Part shown: one piece after another, positions 1 through 5,660 of the stretch
How the letters are laid out: each line of letters opens with the position of its first letter
Position numbering within the stretch: the first letter of the stretch is position 1
Origin: an uncultured Eubacteriales bacterium
GTDB taxonomy: Bacteria > Bacillota > Clostridia > Monoglobales > Monoglobaceae
Length of the DNA: 15,768 nt
Direction of reading: 5' to 3'
Assembly (NCBI GenBank): GCA_900545865.1
Contig: URAN01000068.1
Coordinates: 1-15,768, forward strand
The notes under the pieces: model-generated
Told to the model about the DNA's origin: nothing
Seen by the model: the letters and a program-made list of their open reading frames with translations, nothing else
Database searches by the model: none
Made by a program: the position numbers and the translations under genes

Positions 1-54
1 ATGTACCCCCATAGCGGACTTTCACCGCCAAGTTAAGTGCCATACTCGGCACAC
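1..54 (-). mobile_element. 5' end of a group II intron (partial, runs out of window)
   Basis: On the minus strand, position 54 begins GTGTGCCGAGTATGGCAC, followed by a GGCGGTGAAAGTCCGC hairpin. A GTGYG 5' boundary, a short GUGCC/GGCAC stem and a GGUGAAAGUCC element are the standard opening of bacterial group II intron domain I, close in layout to the group IIC intron of Oceanobacillus iheyensis as I remember it. The inferred 5' exon ends in a T-tract just after a terminator-like hairpin, which is the preferred target of group IIC introns. The ribozyme body and any intron-encoded reverse transcriptase lie outside the window, so class and activity cannot be decided here. Confidence 0.6.
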
Positions 55-90
55 AAAAATAAGCGTACCACTATTTCTAATGATACGCTT
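55..90 (-). terminator. Terminator-like hairpin, likely intron target site
   Basis: Read on the minus strand, AAGCGTA and TACGCTT form a 7-bp stem around a 16-nt loop, followed by ATTTTT and then directly by the GTGTG intron boundary. It lies about 200 bases after the small cyclase stop and 15 bases after the coding remnant at 105-263. The large loop makes it a modest terminator, but the hairpin plus T-tract fits the insertion rule of group IIC introns. Confidence 0.5.
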
Positions 91-104
91 ATCATATTTA
101 ACTG

Positions 105-263
105 TTAATCAAGGTCTATGAATGCCCTTACAGTGGTATCTCTCCACTGATTTTTCCTTACATACTGTCTGTTAGCCTTTCGATAGGCTGCTGCCTGCTC
201 GAAACTAAGTGGCAATTCAAAGGAAAGAGAACTCCTACCTATTTGCGATAGCTGCCTGTGCTG
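105..263 (-). pseudogene. Open-frame remnant, 52 codons, no start
   Basis: After an in-frame TAG at 264-266 the minus strand stays open for 52 codons to a TAA at 105-107. The frame encodes a hydrophilic tail containing FEQAAAYRKANRQYVRKNQW and ending in FIDLD. There is no ATG and no ribosome binding site. The composition looks protein-like and the frame stops shortly before the terminator-like hairpin, so it may be the 3' end of a gene whose front was replaced when the cyclase operon arrived. I do not recognise the family, and a chance open frame is possible. Confidence 0.25.
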
Positions 264-293
264 CTATCCATACCAACTACTGCATGATAACTT

Positions 294-1034
294 CTACTTA
301 CAATTTTCGTTGTACCATTTATCCATATCCTTTCTAATAATATCACCTTCATACAGTGTGGTTTCTCCATCAACAAATTCAGATAATAACTTTTTGTGAC
401 TATCATTTAAATTATTGTATATTTGTTCCGTTACAACTATTTTATTTCTTATTCCTCTTCCTGCTTTATTTGCTAAATGGCAAGCAGTATTTACAACATC
501 TCCCATCCAAATAACATCATTAATCCCACTTCCAGAGTATCCCGCTTTTACCATTAAGGCTCTTCCATCATCAATTCCTATCCCGACTGATAAAATATCA
601 TACTTTTTTTTCTTTAATTTATAATTTAAAATTTTAATCATGCTATTTAACTGAGCAGCCACAGAAATGACATTATCAACATCCGATTTTTTAGGAGTTT
701 CAAAAACTCCCCAAACACAATCACCATTTATATTAATTTCTTTACACATTTCCCATGAATTCATTATTGCAACACATTCTGATAAAAAAGCGCGATACAT
801 TTTGGCTAGTGTAGGTCTTTTATGACCATCTGTTAATTTGGACGAATCTACAATATCAATAAAAAGTGCTGTGACATTTACATAATATCCATTTTTATAA
901 GTCAATTTATTTCGTGCAGGTATACTATTTTCATTGTCTTGATAATCATTGTCATCTGCATCTAATATATCATCCATTCTACTTGCACTATCTTCAACCT
1001 TATATGTATAAGAACTTTCTTTTTTTGATTCCAT
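294..1034 (-). CDS. Class III nucleotidyl cyclase, small (PycC-like)
   Basis: This 246-residue protein has one class III cyclase catalytic domain at about residues 50-210 after a polar, acidic N-terminal stretch. The first metal aspartate is D60 in ALFIDIVDSS and the second is D105 in NGDCVWGVF. The region VIWMGDVVNTACH keeps the catalytic asparagine (N182), but the arginine normally four residues later is His186. The position of the adenine-selecting Lys is Asn101 and that of the purine-contacting Asp/Thr is Ile175, by hand alignment. No transmembrane segment is seen. It is the last gene of the operon: a perfect AGGAGGTGA ribosome binding site fills the 16-bp gap after the effector stop. Membership in the Pycsar cyclase group is inferred from the adjacent DUF5706 effector; the product nucleotide is unknown. 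A catalytically weakened regulatory partner of the large cyclase is an alternative. Confidence 0.85.
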   Translation of the reverse strand: MESKKESSYTYKVEDSASRMDDILDADDNDYQDNENSIPARNKLTYKNGYYVNVTALFIDIVDSSKLTDGHKRPTLAKMYRAFLSECVAIMNSWEMCKEININGDCVWGVFETPKKSDVDNVISVAAQLNSMIKILNYKLKKKKYDILSVGIGIDDGRALMVKAGYSGSGINDVIWMGDVVNTACHLANKAGRGIRNKIVVTEQIYNNLNDSHKKLLSEFVDGETTLYEGDIIRKDMDKWYNENCK

Positions 1035-1050
1035 ATACTCTCACCTCCTA

Positions 1051-1608
1051 TTATAACAACTGGAAAATCATACACACAAACCACAGAACAACTGTGACCA
1101 ATAAAAATCTTATCCCTTTGTTATACCATTTTGCTTTTAGACTACATATTTTCGAATTTGTATGTATCTGTTCTTCTAAATCATCTATCATTTCTTTTTC
1201 GTCCATATCTTTTACGGCACTCTTATAATTCTCCAATGTCATATTTCCAATAGAGCCAAAGAAAAAAATAGATGGTGCATTATTAAGATTTTTCACTCTT
1301 GCAATAATAGATAACATAAAACACAAAATAGAAATAAAGCTTGATAAATATAGCAGTGCAACCAGAATGGCTGCTATAATTTCTCCGCCAGATAGTTCTG
1401 CCAGTTTTGATACCTCTGTTATTCTTTCAAATGCACTGGGCATGCCCTTTTCAAATATAACACCTATTAAAACTCCTGCTAATGCTAATGCAAATGAAAC
1501 CTTGGTATCCATATTTCCTATCCATGTATTTATGATACCCAGTGTTTCATAAGCATCTTCTTTTTTAAACGCTCTATTTTCCTGCTGTTGATTATCATTC
1601 TGTGCCAT
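1051..1608 (-). CDS. Pycsar effector, membrane protein PycTM (DUF5706)
   Basis: This 185-residue membrane protein shows the layout of the Pycsar effector family. It has a helical N-terminus with the DTK signature (D34-K36), membrane segment 1 at about 37-53, a long hydrophobic segment at about 76-103, the family-typical IFFFGSIGNM at 114-123 followed by an acidic helix and a KAKWYNK stretch, and a last membrane segment at about 167-184. In known Pycsar systems PycTM senses cCMP or cUMP made by the cyclase during phage infection and damages the inner membrane, causing abortive infection. The start is ATG at 1606-1608, only 3 bases after the stop of the large cyclase, with AAGGGG inside the end of that gene as ribosome binding site. 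Tight spacing implies co-translation with both cyclases. The family call rests on motif memory, not a search. Confidence 0.85.
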   Translation of the reverse strand: MAQNDNQQQENRAFKKEDAYETLGIINTWIGNMDTKVSFALALAGVLIGVIFEKGMPSAFERITEVSKLAELSGGEIIAAILVALLYLSSFISILCFMLSIIARVKNLNNAPSIFFFGSIGNMTLENYKSAVKDMDEKEMIDDLEEQIHTNSKICSLKAKWYNKGIRFLLVTVVLWFVCMIFQLL

Positions 1609-1611
1609 AAT

Positions 1612-3042
1612 TTAAAATCCCCTTATTTTCTTCAATTTACAAATTTTTTCTTCATAATCTTTTATATGTTCATATCGTATTTTATTATTTTTAAGGCTAT
1701 TCTCCATTGCATCAATAACTTGCCAACCTAGATTCTGTTCACATGCCCATTTAAAAGTCGATTCATTTATATATACCCATGTATCATTTTCTCTTGCCAT
1801 ACTTACCATATATCTATATGACGCACGATATCGCCCAAAGTAAGCATATATCTCAATAAATTCAAAAACACTATCATTTATTATATCTTCATCATATCCT
1901 TGCTTCTTTCCTAATTCATGGTAAAATTCATCTATATCTAACCATCTATTAATACCAATATTATCGATATATTCAAGTTGTCTACAAAAAGACCCACTTA
2001 TTATTTTTTTGACAAAAGAATATGTAGTCTCAATTTCCGCTTGTAGCTGTTCTTTCGCTTTTTCCCTTTCATTTATCGCCTTATTTTTTTCGTTTTTTTC
2101 ATTCGAAAACCTTCTCTTTAATTCATCATTTTCTTTCTTCAATCTTTCTTCTAAAATAGCTAAGTCCCGTTCTCGTTGAACCAGACTATTTATTAATCTC
2201 TCGATTTCTCTAATGCCATCCGCCAATCCTGCAAATGTATCCGACTCTACTGCTGTATCTTCATCTATTTTGATTGTTTTTCCTAAATCCTCTGAGAACT
2301 CCAAATAGTAATCCTTTGTCACATAGCCTTGGAATAACTTTGTTCCTTTATATTTTGCTGATTTTACAAAAACTTCCCTATACTCATCTGACATTTGCTT
2401 GAAAACATTATCTGAAATAAATATTTCTCCCCCAGATGCTATGTCTGAATATTTGCTTGCATAATTTGTTGTATTACCAACCCATACACAATCTACTTCG
2501 TTCTCTCTATTTTCATCACTTTCCAGACCATACATACCAACCTGAGTTACAAGAACCTTTCCATAATCAATTCCAATACCACATTCAATAACTTTCCCAT
2601 TAACATTAGTTTTCAAATATTTATTCAAGCTATAATCAATCACAGTCTGTAAACTTCTTGCCGCATTAATTGCTTTATCTGTTGCACTGTCCACGATATT
2701 CCCGTTTTCATCAGCAGAGTCAATAAATACACCCATAATTCTGTCACCCAGAAATTGTCTTGTAACTCCTCCATTTTTTCTAACACAATCAACTGCCATT
2801 CTCATAAATGAGCGATATATTTTAACCATACTTTTTGCTTGGCTATTTTCCGTTAAGTATGTTGACTTACGAATATCAATAAATAGTATGGCTGCCATGA
2901 TAGAGTAGGTTCTATTATTATCTTCTAATTGCTCTATTGTTGGAGGTAATTCTGAATCTATTTCTATTTGCTCAACAGTCTGTTCTGTTATTTTTTTAAT
3001 CCGCAAATCTACTTTTTCAAAATCATTTTTTGAAAATCCCAT
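1612..3042 (-). CDS. Class III nucleotidyl cyclase, large, with coiled coil (PycC-like)
   Basis: This 476-residue protein is the first gene of the operon. The cyclase domain spans about residues 45-245: metal aspartate D56 in ILFIDIRKST, second metal aspartate D100 in FLGDRIMGVF, the GIGIDYGKVLV strand, and CVWVGNTTNYASK with catalytic Asn193. The usual transition-state Arg is Lys197; the adenine-Lys position is Gln96 and the purine-Asp position Val186. A highly charged coiled coil covers about 275-345 (ERLKKENDELKRRFSNEK and similar). The last 130 residues are a helical, aromatic-rich region that I do not recognise. Typical PycC proteins are about 200 residues, so the tail more than doubles the length and may oligomerise the enzyme or sense infection. 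The start has a GAGGAG ribosome binding site with a rather long spacer. Only 3 bases separate it from the effector gene. Confidence 0.85.
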   Translation of the reverse strand: MGFSKNDFEKVDLRIKKITEQTVEQIEIDSELPPTIEQLEDNNRTYSIMAAILFIDIRKSTYLTENSQAKSMVKIYRSFMRMAVDCVRKNGGVTRQFLGDRIMGVFIDSADENGNIVDSATDKAINAARSLQTVIDYSLNKYLKTNVNGKVIECGIGIDYGKVLVTQVGMYGLESDENRENEVDCVWVGNTTNYASKYSDIASGGEIFISDNVFKQMSDEYREVFVKSAKYKGTKLFQGYVTKDYYLEFSEDLGKTIKIDEDTAVESDTFAGLADGIREIERLINSLVQRERDLAILEERLKKENDELKRRFSNEKNEKNKAINEREKAKEQLQAEIETTYSFVKKIISGSFCRQLEYIDNIGINRWLDIDEFYHELGKKQGYDEDIINDSVFEFIEIYAYFGRYRASYRYMVSMARENDTWVYINESTFKWACEQNLGWQVIDAMENSLKNNKIRYEHIKDYEEKICKLKKIRGF

Positions 3043-3110
3043 ATTTACTCTACATTCTCCTCTATAATATAAAGATAGCTTTTTTACACATTTTCACTTG
3101 CTCCACATAT

Positions 3111-3116
3111 ATTATA
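3111..3116 (-). promoter_or_regulatory. Possible -10 element of the cyclase operon
   Basis: A TATAAT on the minus strand lies about 70 bases upstream of the large cyclase start, in a very AT-rich spacer. No convincing -35 hexamer sits 16-18 bases upstream of it, so this is a weak call. Confidence 0.3.
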
Positions 3117-3145
3117 CAATCTTTTCTTCTTTTTCGATAGTTCTA

Positions 3146-3197
3146 AAAATCCAGATAGCCAAATAACCGACTGCTCAAAGCTTGAACAAACGGCTAT
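3146..3197 (-). terminator. Possible terminator after the rRNA methyltransferase gene
   Basis: Downstream of the methyltransferase stop, ATAGCC (3197-3192 on the minus strand) can pair with GGCTAT (3160-3155) across a 31-nt loop, followed by CTGGATTTTTAG. An alternative pairing uses CGGTTAT inside the loop with one G-U wobble. The stem is short, so efficiency is doubtful. Confidence 0.3.
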
Positions 3198-3220
3198 AAA
3201 ATGGTATCAGATATATATAT

Positions 3221-4885
3221 TTAGATTATTTCAAAATGCTTCAACGCATCCTTTATCGCTTCCACTTTCTCCGCTGTCGGATGCTTCCTCGGCTGTTTCA
3301 ATTCTTCTACCGCATTAGGAGCATCATACATCGGCAAGCCTAAATCTCTCTTTACCTCTGCGATATATGCGGTATGTACTTTGAAGCCGTATTTAGCTTC
3401 TATGTACTCCTTTATCATTTTGTAGGTCACTCGTTCCTTGGGCTTGTATTCTTCGGCTCTTTTAGCGATATTATCAAGTGGAACTTTTCCCTCATCCTCA
3501 CCAAACTCAACTTTTACGTTGATATGTCCGTCTGGCTTTTTGTGGGAAAGCAATACTACACACTCCACATGGGGTGTGCGGGGGAACATATCGACAGGGG
3601 TTATCTTTTCGGGCGTATATCCTTTTGTGAAAAGATATTTTATATCTCTGGCGAGCGTTGACGGCTTGCACGAGATATACACTATTTTATTCGGGGCAAC
3701 CTCTGCAACGGTATCCAAAAGCGACTCGTCACATCCCTTTCGCGGCGGGTCAAGAAACACAACATCGGGTCTGTCATTCTCTCTCACGGTTCTCTCCGCT
3801 GTTTTTTCTGCCGTTCCGCAATAATATTTTACGTTTGCCGCTCCGTTTATTTCGGCGTTGCGCTTGGCATTTTCGACCGCTTGCGGAACGCACTCGATGC
3901 CCACAATCGCCTTTGCCGACTTTGCGCAAAACAATCCTATTGTTCCTATTCCGCAATACAAATCCCACACAGTTTCGCCGCCGCGCAGCCCTGCCGCTTT
4001 TGCGGCAATATTATATAATCTGACCGTTTGACTTTTATTGACCTGGTAAAATGAGTTCGGCGAAATCTCGAATTTCGTTCCACCCAGTATATCCCACGTT
4101 TTATCACAGCCGCAAAGTACGATATTTTTGTCACCGAGTACCACATTTGTTCGCTTTGAATTTATGTTTTGAATTATACCGGCAATCTCAAAATTATTGC
4201 GCTCGCCGACCGTCTTCAATATTTCGACCAACTCAACGGCGTGCGGTAATTTGTCATTCGCGGTGACAATCACTATAAGCTCGCCGCCGTCGGCTTCTCT
4301 CGTATAAATGTGTCTAAGCTCGCCCTTGCCGCTTTTTTCATCATATGCCGCAACGCCAAACCTATCCTTCCACTCTTTGACCGCCGCCGAAATCTCGCGC
4401 GCATTTTCGCTCTGTAACAGACAATCCGTCATCGGTATGACATCGTGGCTGTTTCGGCGGTAAAACCCGATTCCGTCAGTTCCAATCGGCATCTGAACCT
4501 TGTTCCGATAGCGATAAATCTTTTCGCTCGGCACAATCGGCGTCATTATTCCGCTCGCGTCAAATCCACCCAATCTCGTCATACAATCCTCGACTTTTTT
4601 CTGTTTATATTCAAGCTCGGCGCGATAATCCATATGCTGAAGGCCGCATCCGCCGCATTTATAAAAATACGGACATTCCGCCTTTGTGCGCATCTCGGAC
4701 GGAACGACAACCTCTGTCAGCTTGCCTATTGCATAACTTTTGTTTACTTTTATTATGATTACCCTGACGGTTTCACCGACAATGGTATACGGCACAAACA
4801 CCGCCATATTTTCCGCCCTGCCAACTCCGCTTCCGTCATCGGTCATTCCGGTTATTTTTATCTCATAAACATCGTTTTTCTTCAT
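3221..4885 (-). CDS. rlmD: 23S rRNA (uracil-5)-methyltransferase, RlmD/RumA family
   Basis: The protein (554 residues) transfers a methyl group from SAM to C5 of a uridine in RNA, most likely U1939 of 23S rRNA. Order of parts: N-terminal TRAM RNA-binding domain (about 1-62); 4Fe-4S cysteines C71, C77, C80 (CPYFYKCGGC) with C155; SAM site VWDLYCGIGTIGLF (307-319); DPPRKGC (379-385); nucleophile C406 in SCKPST; catalytic base E441 in PHVECVVLL. From about residue 450 a 105-residue extension follows that E. coli RlmD lacks; I recall such tails in clostridial homologues, function unknown. The start ATG has AAAGG 8 bases upstream. It follows recR but is separated from it by a triple hairpin element. 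TrmA or RlmCD activity cannot be excluded, since Gram-positive paralogs are hard to tell apart. Confidence 0.88.
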   Translation of the reverse strand: MKKNDVYEIKITGMTDDGSGVGRAENMAVFVPYTIVGETVRVIIIKVNKSYAIGKLTEVVVPSEMRTKAECPYFYKCGGCGLQHMDYRAELEYKQKKVEDCMTRLGGFDASGIMTPIVPSEKIYRYRNKVQMPIGTDGIGFYRRNSHDVIPMTDCLLQSENAREISAAVKEWKDRFGVAAYDEKSGKGELRHIYTREADGGELIVIVTANDKLPHAVELVEILKTVGERNNFEIAGIIQNINSKRTNVVLGDKNIVLCGCDKTWDILGGTKFEISPNSFYQVNKSQTVRLYNIAAKAAGLRGGETVWDLYCGIGTIGLFCAKSAKAIVGIECVPQAVENAKRNAEINGAANVKYYCGTAEKTAERTVRENDRPDVVFLDPPRKGCDESLLDTVAEVAPNKIVYISCKPSTLARDIKYLFTKGYTPEKITPVDMFPRTPHVECVVLLSHKKPDGHINVKVEFGEDEGKVPLDNIAKRAEEYKPKERVTYKMIKEYIEAKYGFKVHTAYIAEVKRDLGLPMYDAPNAVEELKQPRKHPTAEKVEAIKDALKHFEII

Positions 4886-4921
4886 CCAAAATACCTTTCA
4901 CTTTGCAATCCAAGCATTTTT

Positions 4922-5025
4922 CAATAAGGGGCTTTAGCCCCGTCATTCAACGTTTTCAGTGGGAGATTATACTCCCACTGAAAAAATTAAGGGGAACCCC
5001 GCCGCCTATAGAGGCGGGGGACATC
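4922..5025 (-). repeat. Triple-hairpin dispersed repeat, copy 1
   Basis: Between recR and rlmD lie three consecutive perfect hairpins. One is GGGGCT-TT-AGCCCC (4928-4941). The second has a 13-bp stem (4953-4984, core CAGTGGGAG/CTCCCACTG, loop ATTATA) flanked by T and A runs. The third has a 7-bp CCCCGCC/GGCGGGG stem (4997-5019). Read on the minus strand, AGATGTCCCCCGCCTC, then GGCGGCGGG, GTTCC and TTCAGTGGGA recur in the same order on the plus strand at the right edge of the window (15717-15768). That makes this a dispersed element, not only local terminators. It may be a MITE-like or palindrome-associated (IS200/IS605-derived) element; no coding capacity. Confidence 0.75.
4953..4984. terminator. 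Strong symmetric hairpin, possible bidirectional terminator
   Basis: TTTTCAGTGGGAG and CTCCCACTGAAAA form a 13-bp perfect stem with a 6-nt loop. Because the outer stem is T on one arm and A on the other, each strand presents a U-run after the GC-rich stem, so it can act as a terminator for recR on the minus strand. It is the central hairpin of the dispersed repeat. Confidence 0.5.
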
Positions 5026-5034
5026 TTGATTTAG

Positions 5035-5634
5035 TTATATCTCGACCCTGCCTTTGAGCGCCCTCGACAATGTTATTTCATCGGCAAATTCAAGTTCGCC
5101 GCCGACCGGCACACCGTGCGCAATTCTCGTCACATTTATTCCGAACGGTTTTATCAGCTTTGAAATATACATTGCCGTTGTTTCACCCTCTAAATTCGGG
5201 TTTGTCGCCATAATTACCTCTTTAACGTCACCGCCCGAAATCCTCGCGATAAGTTCTTTTATCCTTATATCATCGGGTCCCACGTTATCCATCGGCGAAA
5301 TCGCACCGTGCAGGACATGATACACACCCGAAAACTCATTCGTTTTTTCTATCTGAATAACATCGCGCGGACTTTCGACAACGCAAATCACGCTGTGGTC
5401 GCGCATCGGATTGTCGCATATTCCGCATACCTCTCTGTCCGAAAGATTCTGACACACCTTGCAATAACACAGACTTTCCTTTGCATCGATTATTGCCGCC
5501 GCAAATTTTTGTGCGTCCTCTTTTGAACGATTTAATATAAAAAACGCAAGCCGCTGAGCTGTCTTGCTGCCTATCCCGGGCAGCTTTTCAAATTCCTCTA
5601 TCAAGTTTTGCAGCGGCAGAGCAAAATACTCCAT
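5035..5634 (-). CDS. recR: Recombination protein RecR
   Basis: RecR (199 residues, the usual length) works with RecF and RecO to load RecA on gapped single-stranded DNA in cytoplasmic recombinational repair. Visible parts in order: helix-hairpin-helix LPGIGSKTAQRLAF (about 18-31); four-cysteine zinc finger CYCKVC...CGICDNP (about 56-76); Toprim domain starting at VICVVESPRDV (about 82-92) with a later VIMATNPNLEGE stretch. The ATG has AAGGAG 9 bases upstream. It follows recD2 by 26 bases and is probably co-transcribed with it, forming a small DNA repair pair. In many Firmicutes recR follows dnaX and an ebfC/yaaK gene; here that context is absent, so the gene has been relocated or the cluster rearranged. 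Confidence 0.97.
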   Translation of the reverse strand: MEYFALPLQNLIEEFEKLPGIGSKTAQRLAFFILNRSKEDAQKFAAAIIDAKESLCYCKVCQNLSDREVCGICDNPMRDHSVICVVESPRDVIQIEKTNEFSGVYHVLHGAISPMDNVGPDDIRIKELIARISGGDVKEVIMATNPNLEGETTAMYISKLIKPFGINVTRIAHGVPVGGELEFADEITLSRALKGRVEI

Positions 5635-5660
5635 ATATCAATTCTCCTTATCCTATTATC

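Noticed and set aside
4445..4927. 160-codon plus-strand open frame opposite the rRNA methyltransferase
   Set aside because: Antisense shadow of a well-supported gene, with no initiation signal.
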